NCBI GenBank assembly: GCA_027021385.1 | Contig: JALUUL010000036.1 | Location: forward strand, 1-46,292 | DNA from: Planctomycetota bacterium | Lineage (GTDB): Bacteria > Planctomycetota > UBA1135 > GCA-002748355 | Direction: 5' to 3' | Length of the DNA: 46,292 nt | Shown here: positions 8,108-17,404 of the stretch, in pieces | Layout: the number at the start of each line of letters is the position of its first letter | Numbering within the stretch: position 1 is the stretch's first letter | Made by a program: the position numbers and the translations under genes | The notes under the pieces: model-generated | Databases searched by the model: none | What the model was told of the DNA's origin: nothing | Seen by the model: only the letters and a program-made list of their open reading frames with translations

Positions 8108-9006
8108 CGGATTCTCTCCTTACCAGCCTCGTCCCCGCCCTCCGTGCCGGATGCCTCGAGCCACGCCCGCAACCCCACCTCGACCCCGGGCATTCGCCTC
8201 CCGAGAACGGATTCGAGTTTCCGGAGATCCAGAACCGCATGCCCAGGGCGCGGAGCGGGGAGATCTAGATCCTCCCCCCGGATCCTGCGGATCTCCGTCC
8301 CCCCGTAACCACTCAGGTCGAGGATGCGACGGGCGAAATCGTACCAGCTCATAGCCTCCCCGCAGGCCAGATGGAACAGGCCCCGCGCACTCGCATGGAT
8401 CAGATCCAGGGCCGCGGAGGCGAGATGCGGGGCGTAGGAAGGCCGTCCGATCTGGTCGTCGACGACTGCGAGCGGTTCTCCGCTCCGGGCCCGGGCCAGG
8501 ATCGCCGCCGGGAAGTTCCGGCCCCGGGGCCCGTAGACCCACTGGGTGCGGCAGAGTAGGAAGCGATCGAGTCCGGCCTCCAGGACGGCCCTTTCCCCAC
8601 GCTCCTTGGTCCTTCCATAGACCGAGAGGGGCCTTACGGGATCCTCCTCCCGGTAGGGCTCCTCCTTCATTCCGTCGAAGACGAAATCGGTGGACCAGTG
8701 GAGCAGGGCGATCCCCCGTTCCTTGCAGACCGCGGCGAGCATTCGGGGGACCTCGGCATTCAGGGTTTCCGCCCACTCGGGTTCCCGCTCGCAAGTATCC
8801 ACCTTCGTGGCGGCCGCGCAGTTCAGGATCCAGGAGGGCCCGGTCCTCTCGACCGCGCGGACCAAGGCATCCCGGTCCGTCACGTCCAGCTCGTCACGCC
8901 CGAACCCCACGACCTCGAACCCCCGCGCCCGGGCCTCCTCGCACAGGGCGCGCCCGATCTGTCCTCGGGCGCCGGTGATCAGGAAGGCGGTCTTCGAGGC
9001 GGACAC
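8104..9006 (-). CDS. rmlD: dTDP-4-dehydrorhamnose reductase
   Basis: This 300-residue extended SDR is predicted to reduce dTDP-4-dehydrorhamnose to dTDP-L-rhamnose with NAD(P)H. It has the cofactor motif ITGARGQIGRAL, NCAAATKVDTCE, the STDFVFDG motif, the YGRTKERGE active-site Tyr/Lys and the RTQWVYG segment typical of RmlD. The start is GTG. It overlaps rmlB by 4 bp and follows rmlA by 9 bp, giving the order rmlA-rmlD-rmlB. The 3,5-epimerase RmlC that normally supplies its substrate is not in the window, so a reductase acting on another 4-keto-6-deoxy sugar cannot be excluded. Confidence 0.92.
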   Translation of the reverse strand: MSASKTAFLITGARGQIGRALCEEARARGFEVVGFGRDELDVTDRDALVRAVERTGPSWILNCAAATKVDTCEREPEWAETLNAEVPRMLAAVCKERGIALLHWSTDFVFDGMKEEPYREEDPVRPLSVYGRTKERGERAVLEAGLDRFLLCRTQWVYGPRGRNFPAAILARARSGEPLAVVDDQIGRPSYAPHLASAALDLIHASARGLFHLACGEAMSWYDFARRILDLSGYGGTEIRRIRGEDLDLPAPRPGHAVLDLRKLESVLGRRMPGVEVGLRAWLEASGTEGGDEAGKERIR

Positions 9007-9015
9007 GGCCGGGGC

Positions 9016-9759
9016 TCACGGTTCGAGCTTGTTCGCCCCCCCCTTCGCGACGAGATTGTTCGCGCGAAGAAGGGATTCGAAGGTGCCGGCGTCGGTCCAC
9101 CAGCCCTCGAGCACCTCGCTCGTCAGGGTGTTCCTCTCGAGATAGGCGTTGTTGACGTCCGTGATCTCGAGTTCGCCGCGGGCGGAGGGCTTGAGGGACT
9201 TGATGATCGAGAAGACCTCGGCGTCGTAGAGGTAGATACCGATGACCGCGAGATTCGATTTCGGATGCCTCGGCTTCTCCTCGATCCCCAGGACGCGGCC
9301 CCCGGCATCGACCTCGGCCACCCCGAAGCGCTCGGGGTCGGGGACCTCCTTCAGGAGGATCTTGGCCCCCTCTCCCTGCGCGAGGAAATCCTCGACGGCC
9401 TTCTTGATGTTCCCCTCGATGATATTGTCCCCGAGGATCACGCAGATCGGATCGCCTCCGGCGAAATCCTCGGCGAGCCGCAGGGCGGCTGCGATCCCCC
9501 CCTCCCCGCGCTGGTAGGCGTAATGGATCCGCTTCAGGCCGAAATCCGCCCCGTTCTCGAGAAGCCTGAGGAAATCCCCGGCGCTGTTCCCGCCCGTCAC
9601 CAGGAGGATGTCCTCGATCCCCGCGTTGACCAGGCACTGGATCGGGTAATAGATCATCGGCCGATCGAAGACGGGAAGGAGGTGCTTGTTCGTCACCTTC
9701 GTCAACGGATGCAGCCTGCTCCCGAGTCCGCCCGCCAGAATCACACCTTTCATCGTCAT
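9016..9759 (-). CDS. rmlA: Glucose-1-phosphate thymidylyltransferase (short form)
   Basis: This nucleotidyltransferase makes dTDP-glucose from dTTP and glucose-1-phosphate. At 247 residues it is the short form, lacking the C-terminal allosteric extension of the about 290-residue E. coli enzyme. Visible motifs are the signature GVILAGGLGSRLHPLT, LLPVFDRPMIYYPIQ, LGDNII (metal-binding Asp), FGVAEVD, GIEEKP and the C-terminal WWTDAGT. It starts at ATG 9759, with a second in-frame ATG two codons on, behind a GGAAGAAG-type ribosome site. It is first of the rmlA-rmlD-rmlB set. A short enzyme without the regulatory site may be insensitive to dTDP-rhamnose feedback; that is inference. Confidence 0.92.
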   Translation of the reverse strand: MTMKGVILAGGLGSRLHPLTKVTNKHLLPVFDRPMIYYPIQCLVNAGIEDILLVTGGNSAGDFLRLLENGADFGLKRIHYAYQRGEGGIAAALRLAEDFAGGDPICVILGDNIIEGNIKKAVEDFLAQGEGAKILLKEVPDPERFGVAEVDAGGRVLGIEEKPRHPKSNLAVIGIYLYDAEVFSIIKSLKPSARGELEITDVNNAYLERNTLTSEVLEGWWTDAGTFESLLRANNLVAKGGANKLEP

Positions 9760-9791
9760 CTTCTTCCTTCCAAACGGTCCTCGCGGAACCC

Positions 9792-10745
9792 TCAGCTCCC
9801 GCTGTGGGCGGGCCGTTTCGATCGATACCAGTCCAGGGTCCGGCCCAGGCCTTCGCGGAAATCGACCCGCGTTCGGAATCCCAAAAGCTCCTCGGCCTTC
9901 GAGACCTCGGCCTGTGAGTGCCGGACGTCCCCGGGCCGTGGATCTCCGAACTCTCGGGGGATCTCCTTCCCGACCAGATCACTCAAGGCCTCGAGAAGTT
10001 GAAGGAGGGAGTATCGGTTCCCTCCCGCGAGGTTCAAGACCTCCCCTCCCGGGACGTCCCGCTCCATCGCCAGGTAGGTCCCCCTGGCGGCGTCCTCGAC
10101 ATAGGTGAAATCCCTCGACTGCCCCCCGTCGCCGTCGATCCGGCAGACCTCGCCCTCGAGAGCGGCCCTGCAGAATTTTGCGATGACACCGGAATATGGA
10201 CTGTCGGCGCGCTGCCGGGGCCCGAAGACATTGAAATACCGGACGACGACGTTGGGCATCCCGAAGACTCTGGCGAAGACGCGAACGTAGTTCTCTCCGG
10301 CGACCTTCGAAGCCGCGTAGGGGGATTGCGGGCGCGCCGCCATCTCCTCCCGCTTCGGAAGCTCCTCGGTGTCGCCGTAGGCGGAGGAAGAACCGGCGAA
10401 GACGACTTTCGCCCCCTCCTCTCTCGCTGCGAGAAGGACCCGCAGGGTACCGTTGACATTCACGTCGTGACTCGTCCAGGGGTCCTTAATGGACCGCGGC
10501 ACCGAGGGGAGGGCCGCGAGATGAAAGACGCCCGCCACGCCCTTGACGGCCTCCCGGACGGTCCGCTCCTCTCGGATGTCCCCGCGCAGGAACTCGAGAT
10601 CCAAGCCCTCTAGGTTCGACTCCAGTCCCGTCCGGAGGTCGTCCAGGACCCGCACCCCGTGCCCACGTTCCAGACAGCAGGCGGCCAAATGGCTCCCGAT
10701 GAACCCCGCTCCGCCGGTGATCAGGTAGGTCTTCTTCGCGGTCAT
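9792..10745 (-). CDS. UDP-N-acetylglucosamine/UDP-glucose 4-epimerase family SDR (WbpP-like)
   Basis: This 317-residue extended SDR has the NAD motif GGAGFIGSHLA, the HLAALPSVPRS segment, SSSAYGDTEELP, the active-site Y-x3-K in SPYAASKVAGENY, and VRYFNVFGPRQRADSPYSGVI followed by RDFTYVEDAA. This pattern is typical of WbpP/Gne-type enzymes that interconvert UDP-GlcNAc and UDP-GalNAc, sometimes UDP-Glc and UDP-Gal. It sits between rmlA and a second 4-epimerase paralogue. Exact substrate depends on pocket residues I cannot model. Confidence 0.87.
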   Translation of the reverse strand: MTAKKTYLITGGAGFIGSHLAACCLERGHGVRVLDDLRTGLESNLEGLDLEFLRGDIREERTVREAVKGVAGVFHLAALPSVPRSIKDPWTSHDVNVNGTLRVLLAAREEGAKVVFAGSSSAYGDTEELPKREEMAARPQSPYAASKVAGENYVRVFARVFGMPNVVVRYFNVFGPRQRADSPYSGVIAKFCRAALEGEVCRIDGDGGQSRDFTYVEDAARGTYLAMERDVPGGEVLNLAGGNRYSLLQLLEALSDLVGKEIPREFGDPRPGDVRHSQAEVSKAEELLGFRTRVDFREGLGRTLDWYRSKRPAHSGS

Positions 10746-10773
10746 TGCGTTTCCTCGCGCGGGGGCGGGGTTC

Positions 10774-11748
10774 TCATGCGACGAGTCCTTCCGCCCGGGC
10801 TTGCCGATACCAATCGACGAATCTTCGGATGCCTTCGGCGATGGGGACCTCCGGAGTGTAGCCCAGCTCCGATTCGGCCCTGGATACGTCCGCGAAGGTG
10901 CGGGGGACGTCGCCGGGCTGGTCGGGAAGCCTACGGATCTCGGGTTCGATCCCGAGGGCCTCGCCGATCATCCGGATCAGATCCTTGAGCCTCGTCGTCG
11001 CGGATCCGCCGAGGTTGTAGAGCTGGAACCCTTCGCAGCGGTCGAGAGCCGCCAGCACCCCCTTCACGATGTCCGAGACGAAGGTGTAGTCCCTCGAACT
11101 CTCCCCATCCCCGAACATCGGCACGGGTTCTCCCGAGGCGATGGCTCTCGTGAACTTGTGGATCGCCATCTCCGGCCTCTGCCTCGGTCCGTAGACCGTG
11201 AAAAATCGAAGGCAGGTGATGGAATGCCCGTGTAGATGGTGGAAGGTTCGGGCCAGAAGTTCCCCGGCCCGCTTCGTCGCCGCGTAAGGGGAGACCGGAG
11301 CCTCGACGGGGTCGTCCTCATGGAAGGGAACCTTTTCGTTCCCGCCGTAGACCGAGGAGGAAGAACCGAAGAGGATCCTCACCTCGGGCCTTTCCTTGAC
11401 AGTGTCCAGGAGCCGCTGTGTCCCGACGAGGTTCACGTCCCAGTATTCGGCGGGCCGCTCGATGCTCGGGCGGACCCCGGCAAGGGCGGCCAGGTGGATC
11501 AGGGCGTCGATCCCCTCGACCGCCCGGGTGACGGCCTCGGGGTCGCGGATGTCGCCCCGGATCCATTCGAAATCCCCCCCTGCGTTCCCGAGCCCAGCGA
11601 GATTGGCCTCCTTGAGGGAGGGATCGTAGAAAGGGTCGAGGTTGTCCAGGACGCGCACGGACGCGCCCCGTGCAAGGAGAGCCTCGCAGACGTGTCCTCC
11701 GATGAACCCGGCGCCGCCGGTCACGAGGATCTTCCCGGTTCCGCTCAT
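10774..11748 (-). CDS. UDP-glucuronate 4-epimerase family SDR
   Basis: This 324-residue extended SDR has GGAGFIGGHVC, the DNLDPFYDPSLKEANL segment (the D-x-F/Y-Y-D-x-x-L-K signature of UDP-glucuronate 4-epimerases such as CapI/LspL), SSSSVYGGNEKVPF, YAATKRAGE (active-site Y-x3-K) and FFTVYGPRQRPEMAI. It is predicted to convert UDP-glucuronate to UDP-galacturonate for polysaccharide assembly. It lies beside another epimerase and a nucleotide-sugar dehydrogenase that could supply an acidic substrate. A UDP-glucose or UDP-HexNAc epimerase role is the main alternative. Confidence 0.85.
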   Translation of the reverse strand: MSGTGKILVTGGAGFIGGHVCEALLARGASVRVLDNLDPFYDPSLKEANLAGLGNAGGDFEWIRGDIRDPEAVTRAVEGIDALIHLAALAGVRPSIERPAEYWDVNLVGTQRLLDTVKERPEVRILFGSSSSVYGGNEKVPFHEDDPVEAPVSPYAATKRAGELLARTFHHLHGHSITCLRFFTVYGPRQRPEMAIHKFTRAIASGEPVPMFGDGESSRDYTFVSDIVKGVLAALDRCEGFQLYNLGGSATTRLKDLIRMIGEALGIEPEIRRLPDQPGDVPRTFADVSRAESELGYTPEVPIAEGIRRFVDWYRQARAEGLVA

Positions 11749-11786
11749 GCCGCCGTCATACGGAGCCCCGGAGCGGCCGACAAGGA

Positions 11787-13064
11787 TCAGAGCCCATGGA
11801 CGTGCGGGAGCCCCCGATTCCCGAAGACGTTCCGAGTATCGAGGATCGGAAACCCGCGGGAGGCCAGGGCCTCGTAATCCACGCCTCTGTGGTCGGTCAC
11901 GATCAGGGCGAGATCGAAGTCCCGGTCCATGGTCTCCTCGAAGCTCAGCCCTTCGACGACCCTCTTCCCGTGCCGGAAATTCCGGACGAAGGGGTCATGA
12001 TAGAAGAGGCGCGCACCGAGTTCGTCCAGCCGGTCCCAGAGGTCCAGGGCGGGGGATTCCCGCACATCGTCGATGTCGGGTTTGTATGCCATTCCGAGGA
12101 TCAGGATGCGGCTCCCCCTGACCGGTTTCGCCTGGTCGTTCAGGATCGCGGTCGCCCGTTCCACGACGTATTGGGGCATCGCGGAGTTGACCTCGTCCGC
12201 GAGATCGATGAACCGCACCCGATAGTCGAGCGTACGCATCTTCCAGCTCAGATAGAGCGGATCGATCGGAATGCAGTGTCCTCCGAGTCCCGGGCCGGGC
12301 TTGAAGGGCATGAACCCGAAGGGCTTCGTCGCCGCAGCGTCGATGATCTCCCAGACATCGAGGTTCAGGCGGTTGCATACCATCGCGAGTTCGTTGACAA
12401 GACCGATGTTGATCGCCCGGAACGTGTTCTCGAGGAGCTTGACCATCTCCGCGGCTTCCGCGCAGCTGACCTTGACGATCCTGTCCAGCGCGAGTCCGTA
12501 GAGTTCCGCGGCCCGATTCCCGCATTCCTCCGTCACGCCGCCGAGCACCTTCGGAGTGTTCTTGATCCCCCACTCGGGATTCCCGGGGTCGACCCGCTCC
12601 GGAGAGAACGCGAGAAAGAGATCCTTTCCGACCTCGAATCCCCGCTCCCGGAATCTCGGAAGAATGATGTCCCGAGTCGTACCGGGATAGGTCGTCGACT
12701 CGAGAACGAGGACCGTCCCCCGGGATACGTGGGGCACGATGTCCTCGAGGGCCTTCACGATGTAGGAGATGTCCGGATCCTTGCTCTTGCTCAGAGGGGT
12801 CGGCACGCAGATCGAAACGAGTTCCGCTTCTCCCACTCTTTCGAACTCGCAGGAAGCCTCGAGAAGGCCCTCCGAGATGAGCGAGGAGACCGTCTCGTCC
12901 TTGACATCCAAGGTCACGGAGAGCCCTCGGTTGATCCTGTCGACCTTGGAGGGGTCGATATCGAGCCCGAGGACCCGGAATCCCGCCTCCGCGAAGACGG
13001 TCGCGAGGGGCAGGCCGACATAGCCGAGCCCCAGGACCGCCATCCTCCGTCCGTCCGCACTCAT
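11787..13064 (-). CDS. Nucleotide-sugar (UDP-GlcNAc/UDP-glucose) 6-dehydrogenase, WbpA-like
   Basis: This cytoplasmic NAD-dependent enzyme oxidises the C6 hydroxyl of a UDP-sugar twice to give a uronic acid. From ATG 13064 it is 425 residues; an in-frame TTG at 13091 would add nine residues and is less likely. It has the N-terminal Rossmann motif VLGLGYVGLPLA, ESTTYPGTT, FSPERVDPGN, the catalytic cysteine in GLGGHCIPIDP, and the C-terminal domain motif GMAYKPDIDDVRESPA. ESTTYPGTT and KPFGFMPFKPGPGLGG resemble WbpA (UDP-GlcNAc 6-dehydrogenase) more than UDP-glucose dehydrogenase. Its neighbours, a UDP-glucuronate epimerase and decarboxylase, would want UDP-glucuronate, so substrate is uncertain. 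Confidence 0.88.
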   Translation of the reverse strand: MSADGRRMAVLGLGYVGLPLATVFAEAGFRVLGLDIDPSKVDRINRGLSVTLDVKDETVSSLISEGLLEASCEFERVGEAELVSICVPTPLSKSKDPDISYIVKALEDIVPHVSRGTVLVLESTTYPGTTRDIILPRFRERGFEVGKDLFLAFSPERVDPGNPEWGIKNTPKVLGGVTEECGNRAAELYGLALDRIVKVSCAEAAEMVKLLENTFRAINIGLVNELAMVCNRLNLDVWEIIDAAATKPFGFMPFKPGPGLGGHCIPIDPLYLSWKMRTLDYRVRFIDLADEVNSAMPQYVVERATAILNDQAKPVRGSRILILGMAYKPDIDDVRESPALDLWDRLDELGARLFYHDPFVRNFRHGKRVVEGLSFEETMDRDFDLALIVTDHRGVDYEALASRGFPILDTRNVFGNRGLPHVHGL

Positions 13065-13209
13065 GCCATCCATCCGTCCGCTCGCTTCCAAGTTCTGTGC
13101 CCGGGAATCCCCCGATCCAGTCCGGGAACCTCGGTCAAGTTAGCAATCCAGGTATCGGCGGAAACCGGGGTTTGGCACAACCCTTCCCTGTTCCCGGCCC
13201 AGGCTCCCC

Positions 13210-15060
13210 TCATTCGACCGTCACGCTCTTGGCGAGATTCCTCGGCTTGTCGATGTCGCATCCCCTCTCCAGGGCCACGTAGTAGGCCATGTATTGGAGA
13301 GGGATGACGTGCAGCATCGGGGCGATCAAGGGATCGGTCCTCGGAACCAGGATCGCATCGTCCGCGAGTTCGATCGCCTCCCGGCGCGAGGTCGTCGTGA
13401 CGACGACGAGATGCCCCCCCCTCGACTTGACCTCCTGGAGATTTCCGAGGACCTTCGCATAGTTCCCGGTCTCCCCGGCCAGGGCCACGACGACCATGTC
13501 CTCCGAGACGAGGGCCAGGGGGCCGTGCTTCATCTCACCGGAGGGATATCCCTCCGCGTGCACGTAGGAGATCTCCTTGAGCTTGAGCGCCCCCTCGAGG
13601 GCAATCGGGTAATCGGGACCGCGCCCGAGGAAGAAGAAAATCGGCTTGCGGGCGTACTTCTTCGCGACCTCCGCCACGTGCTCCCGAGCCCCCGCCGAGA
13701 GGAGGGTCTGCATGGCCGGATGGCCCCCCCGAAGGATCTCGAGCCTTCTCTCGATCTCCTTCTCCGGGAGGGCGTTCCGGGCCTGCGCCAGCCGTAGGGT
13801 CAGAAGATGTAGGGCGAGAAGCTGCCCGGTGAAGGCCTTCGTGGAGGCGACGCCGATCTCCGGGCCGCACTTCGTGAGGATCGAGGCCTCGACGGCCCGG
13901 CAGAGGCTCGAACCGGGGACGTTGCAGATCGCGGCCGGGACGGCGCCCTTCGAGATCGCGACCTTGAGCGCCCCCAAGGTATCGGCGGTCTCCCCGGACT
14001 GGGAAATCGCGAGGACCAGGTCCTCGGGACCGATCATCGGATCCCGGTAGCGGAACTCGGAAGCGTAGTCGGCTTCCGCGGGGATCCCCGCCCCCTCCTC
14101 GCAGAGGTACTTCCCGACGCGGGCCGCGTGGAGCGCGGTTCCGCAGGCGATCATGACGACCCGGCGGATGTTCCGGAGTTTCTCGTCGGAAAGCCGGAAG
14201 TCGGGGAGGAAATCCCCCTCGGCCCCCGCGGCGGACTGGAGGGTCCGCGCGAGGACGCCGGCCTGCTCCTCGATCTCCTTGAGCATAAAATGGGCGTACC
14301 CGCCCTTTTCGACGGCCTCGGGATCCCAGGACACCCGTTCGGGACGGAGATCCCGGGCCTTCAGGTCCCGGTCGACGACGAGATGGTCCTCCGCGGTGAT
14401 CCAGCCGAGGTCCCCCTCCTCCAGATAGAGGAACTCGTGCGTCCTCTTCAGAAGGGCGGCGACGTCCGAGGCCAGGTAGCGCCCCCCCTCCCCCATGCCC
14501 AGGACGAGGGGGCTCTCGTTTCGCGCGAAGAAGACCCTGCCGGGATGGTTTTCATGCAGGATCGCCAGGGCGTAACTCCCTCGCGCGCGGCCCATCGCGG
14601 CGGCGAGAGCCTCGAGAAAGGCCTCGACCTTGACCCCGCTACCGGTCTTTCTCTCCTCGAAGGCGAGGAGGGCCGCCCAGACCTCGGTGTCGGTCTCCGA
14701 TTCGAAGACCGCCCCGTGTTCCGCAAGGACCTCCCGGAGTTCGTCGTGGTTCTCGAGGATGCCGTTGTGCACGAGGGTGATCGGCCCCTGGCGGTGGGGA
14801 TGGGCGTTCGGGCGCGACGGGGCGCCGTGCGTCGCCCACCTCGTATGCGCGATCCCGGCCCGCGCCTCGGGAAGCGGATCCTCCGCGATCCGCTCCTTCA
14901 GATCCTCGACCCGACCGCGCTCCCTCCTTCTCGGAGTGCCGGGAGCCGAGAGGGCGACCCCCGCGGAGTCGTATCCCCGGTATTCGAGGGACTCGAGACC
15001 CTCGATCAGGCAACCGAGGACGGGTTCCGAAATCAAACAGGCGGCGACGATCCCACACAT
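13210..15060 (-). CDS. glmS: Glutamine-fructose-6-phosphate aminotransferase (isomerizing)
   Basis: This enzyme makes glucosamine-6-phosphate, the entry to UDP-GlcNAc for peptidoglycan and polysaccharide. I start it at ATG 15060 because the protein must begin MCGIV with the glutaminase cysteine next to Met; the upstream open frame overlaps the neighbouring gene and is spurious. It is 616 residues, normal length. The class II glutaminase covers about 1-230 (GYDSAGVAL, HTRWATHGAPS, HNGILEN). Two SIS isomerase domains follow, with CGTALHAA, SQSGETADT, GPDYPIALEGALKLKEISY and HAEGYPSGEMKHGPLAL. The C-terminus DIDKPRNLAKSVTVE is family-typical. There is no room for a glmS ribozyme: only 23 bp separate it from the upstream gene. 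Confidence 0.96.
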   Translation of the reverse strand: MCGIVAACLISEPVLGCLIEGLESLEYRGYDSAGVALSAPGTPRRRERGRVEDLKERIAEDPLPEARAGIAHTRWATHGAPSRPNAHPHRQGPITLVHNGILENHDELREVLAEHGAVFESETDTEVWAALLAFEERKTGSGVKVEAFLEALAAAMGRARGSYALAILHENHPGRVFFARNESPLVLGMGEGGRYLASDVAALLKRTHEFLYLEEGDLGWITAEDHLVVDRDLKARDLRPERVSWDPEAVEKGGYAHFMLKEIEEQAGVLARTLQSAAGAEGDFLPDFRLSDEKLRNIRRVVMIACGTALHAARVGKYLCEEGAGIPAEADYASEFRYRDPMIGPEDLVLAISQSGETADTLGALKVAISKGAVPAAICNVPGSSLCRAVEASILTKCGPEIGVASTKAFTGQLLALHLLTLRLAQARNALPEKEIERRLEILRGGHPAMQTLLSAGAREHVAEVAKKYARKPIFFFLGRGPDYPIALEGALKLKEISYVHAEGYPSGEMKHGPLALVSEDMVVVALAGETGNYAKVLGNLQEVKSRGGHLVVVTTTSRREAIELADDAILVPRTDPLIAPMLHVIPLQYMAYYVALERGCDIDKPRNLAKSVTVE

Positions 15061-15083
15061 GGCTGCCGGACCCTCCGTGATCC

Positions 15084-16040
15084 TCAGGGTCGTGGTTCGA
15101 CTTCGAGGACCTTCCGCCGGAAGTAATCCAGCGTCCTCTCGAGTCCCTCGTCGAGATCGACGGCGGGCTCCCAACCCAGGACCTTCCGCGCCTTCGAGAT
15201 GTCGGGCTGGCGGACCTTGGGGTCGTCGGTCGGAAGGGGCTTGAAGACGATTTCGCTCTTCCCTCCGGTCAGGGCACGGACCTTCTCCGCGAACTCGAGA
15301 ATCGTGAGTTCGGAGGGGTTTCCGATGTTGACGGGTTCGGGCTCGTCGCTCATCAGGAGCCGGAAGATCCCCTCGATCAGGTCATCGACGAAACAGAAAG
15401 AGCGCGTCTGCGACCCATCGCCGAACACCGTGAGAGGTTCCCCCCGCAAGCCCTGGCTCATGAAGGCGGGAAGGACCCGGCCGTCCTTGAGCCGCATCCT
15501 CGGGCCGTAGGTGTTGAAGATCCGGACGATCCGGGTCTCGAGACCGTGGAAGCGCCGGTAGGCCATCGTCATGGCCTCGGCGAAGCGCTTGGCCTCGTCG
15601 TAGACCCCGCGGGGACCGACCGGATTCACGTTTCCCCAATAGGTCTCGGGTTGGGGATGCACGAGCGGATCCCCGTAACACTCGGAAGTGCTGGCGAGGA
15701 GGAAGCGAGCGCCCTTCTCCTTTGCGAGCCCGAGAGCCTTGTGGGTTCCGAGGCTCCCGACCTTCAGGGTCTGGATCGGCAGCTTCTGGTAATCGATCGG
15801 GCTCGCCGGGGAGGCGAAGTGGAGGATGTAGTGCAGGGGTCCGGGGACATGGATGAACTGGGTGACGTCCTGCTTGACGAAGGTGAACCCCTCCCGGCCG
15901 AAGAGGCCGGCGATGTTCGCCAGGTCCCCTGTCAGGAGGTTGTCCATCGCGATGACCTCCATGCCCTCGGCGAGGAGGCGCTCGCAAAGGTGGGAACCCA
16001 GGAAGCCCGCTCCCCCGGTGACCAGCGCTCGTCGTTTCAT
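15084..16040 (-). CDS. uxs: UDP-glucuronic acid decarboxylase (UXS)
   Basis: This extended SDR converts UDP-glucuronate to UDP-xylose with bound NAD+. The 318-residue protein starts at ATG 16040; the frame upstream overlaps the FecR gene and is not real. It has [54 protein letters not shown], the YDEAKRF active-site Tyr/Lys and [10 protein letters not shown], all close to the UXS consensus. Its ATG overlaps the TGA of the FecR-domain gene by 4 bp, tying FecR expression to polysaccharide synthesis. UDP-xylose could be a repeat-unit sugar; it also inhibits UDP-glucose dehydrogenase in other organisms. Confidence 0.93.
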   Translation of the reverse strand: MKRRALVTGGAGFLGSHLCERLLAEGMEVIAMDNLLTGDLANIAGLFGREGFTFVKQDVTQFIHVPGPLHYILHFASPASPIDYQKLPIQTLKVGSLGTHKALGLAKEKGARFLLASTSECYGDPLVHPQPETYWGNVNPVGPRGVYDEAKRFAEAMTMAYRRFHGLETRIVRIFNTYGPRMRLKDGRVLPAFMSQGLRGEPLTVFGDGSQTRSFCFVDDLIEGIFRLLMSDEPEPVNIGNPSELTILEFAEKVRALTGGKSEIVFKPLPTDDPKVRQPDISKARKVLGWEPAVDLDEGLERTLDYFRRKVLEVEPRP

Positions 16041-17404
16041 CGTTTCGTTCCGCCTTTCGTAGCGGGTGCCTCCTTCGTGGCCGGAGCTTCCTTCCGGCGG
16101 GATCTCCCCTCTCCAAAGGGTCGTCCCGCGAGCGGATCCAACCTTAGACGGAGTCCCGGAGAAAGGCGGATTCGAACCCCCCCCCAGCGGATCCTGGCCT
16201 CCTTGCCCCTGGAGCGAACCTGCAAGGCGCCTCCAGCCGGCTGGAACGAGGCCTGGATTCCCGCTTTCAACGGCATTCCGCCCCCAGGAAGTTCCTGGGC
16301 GTAGTCCTGTGCTTCCCCCTCCCTCGAGGAGGAGGCCGGCCCCGGCACGAGGGCGAGTTCGACCATGCGGAAGGGTTCGACCCTGATCGTTCCGAGCCCG
16401 AGATCCGTCGGCGTCTCGAGGCTCAGAGGCACGGCCCCCCAATTGCGGACCAGGATCCGCTCCTGCAGGCCCTTCGATTCCCAGGAAGCGACCTCCCCCC
16501 GCAACGCGAGCCCGAAACGCCCCTTCGTCGTCTCGACCCGCGATCCGTCGGGCAGGCCGACCCTGAGCCTCCGGGTTCCGGCCTGCACCTCGACCTTCGT
16601 CAAACGGTCGAAGACGACCCCGAGAAACCGCTTGCCTCCCTCCTCGAAACGCAGGGTCGCGGCGCCGATCAGGTCGATCCGGGTCCCGTCGGCGAAGACC
16701 AGGGCGGCCCGCCCCTGGGCCTCGGTCTTCAGGGCCGAACCCGGCGTCAGGAGCCGGGTCGAATCGAAGAACGCGAGCGGATGGAAGGCGGAATCTCCGG
16801 TCGGACGCACCTCGACACGATCCTGGATCCGGACCGCGAGCAGGCGTTTCGGGTCCGGTCCTCCGAAGGTCTTCCCTCCGGACCCGAGGCGGATCCAACT
16901 CGGCCAGCGCTCCAGTGCGCCTCCTTGGCTCCCCGCCCCCCCTGGAACGGCCGTCGAGGGGGTTCCTCCCGGCGGAAGGAACGGAAACCCGGGGAAGAGA
17001 CCGGTCCCCGTTCCGACCCCGCCCCGGGTGAGGGGATTCCCGTTCAGGAAGGGGTTCAAACCCTGGTAGGGGTTTCCGAATCCGAAGGGGAGGCCGCCTC
17101 CGATTCCCCCGTAGGGGTTCCAGCCCCCCGCCCCGCCCGCGCCGAGTCCGCCCCCGCCGTAAGGAAAGGAAGCCCCGGCTCCTCCTCCATAGGGCTGGCT
17201 CCAACCGGCACCCGGTCTGGCGACGTTCCCTCCGGCCCCAGACCCGTAGCCCCGGCCGTACCCATAACCCCGCAAACCCGGATAACCCTGTCCGTATCCA
17301 TAGCCCTGGGCGGCGGCTCCTGCCGGGAGGACCATCCCCAGCGCGAGAAGAAACGGGATCGCGTGACGGACACCAGGTCTCGGAAAGGGATCAGAGGGAT
17401 TCAT
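16037..17404 (-). CDS. FecR-domain protein with Gly/Tyr-rich N-terminal region
   Basis: This is an exported 455-residue protein. Residues 1-33 look like a signal peptide (hydrophobic [16 protein letters not shown]). About residues 34-150 are low-complexity glycine, tyrosine and proline (runs such as [20 protein letters not shown]). From about 190 to 350 a FecR-like beta domain follows: [25 protein letters not shown] is its start region, with [15 protein letters not shown] and [21 protein letters not shown] as the paired FecR strands. The C-terminus has lysine/alanine-rich [10 protein letters not shown] repeats. FecR domains often sense envelope signals or sit in surface proteins, but no ECF sigma factor is adjacent. 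It overlaps the AmaP-like gene by 14 bp and uxs by 4 bp. Function is unassigned; a surface or polysaccharide-associated role is inference. Confidence 0.75.
   Translation of the reverse strand: MNPSDPFPRPGVRHAIPFLLALGMVLPAGAAAQGYGYGQGYPGLRGYGYGRGYGSGAGGNVARPGAGWSQPYGGGAGASFPYGGGGLGAGGAGGWNPYGGIGGGLPFGFGNPYQGLNPFLNGNPLTRGGVGTGTGLFPGFPFLPPGGTPSTAVPGGAGSQGGALERWPSWIRLGSGGKTFGGPDPKRLLAVRIQDRVEVRPTGDSAFHPLAFFDSTRLLTPGSALKTEAQGRAALVFADGTRIDLIGAATLRFEEGGKRFLGVVFDRLTKVEVQAGTRRLRVGLPDGSRVETTKGRFGLALRGEVASWESKGLQERILVRNWGAVPLSLETPTDLGLGTIRVEPFRMVELALVPGPASSSREGEAQDYAQELPGGGMPLKAGIQASFQPAGGALQVRSRGKEARIRWGGVRIRLSPGLRLRLDPLAGRPFGEGRSRRKEAPATKEAPATKGGTKR

Noticed and set aside
13173..13188. TTGGCACAACCCTTCC, resembling a sigma-54 promoter
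   Set aside because: The -12 dinucleotide is CC rather than GC, and no plus-strand gene follows.
13210..15174. Longer GlmS start at 15174
   Set aside because: It would bury the catalytic cysteine 39 residues from the N-terminus and overlap the UDP-glucuronate decarboxylase gene.
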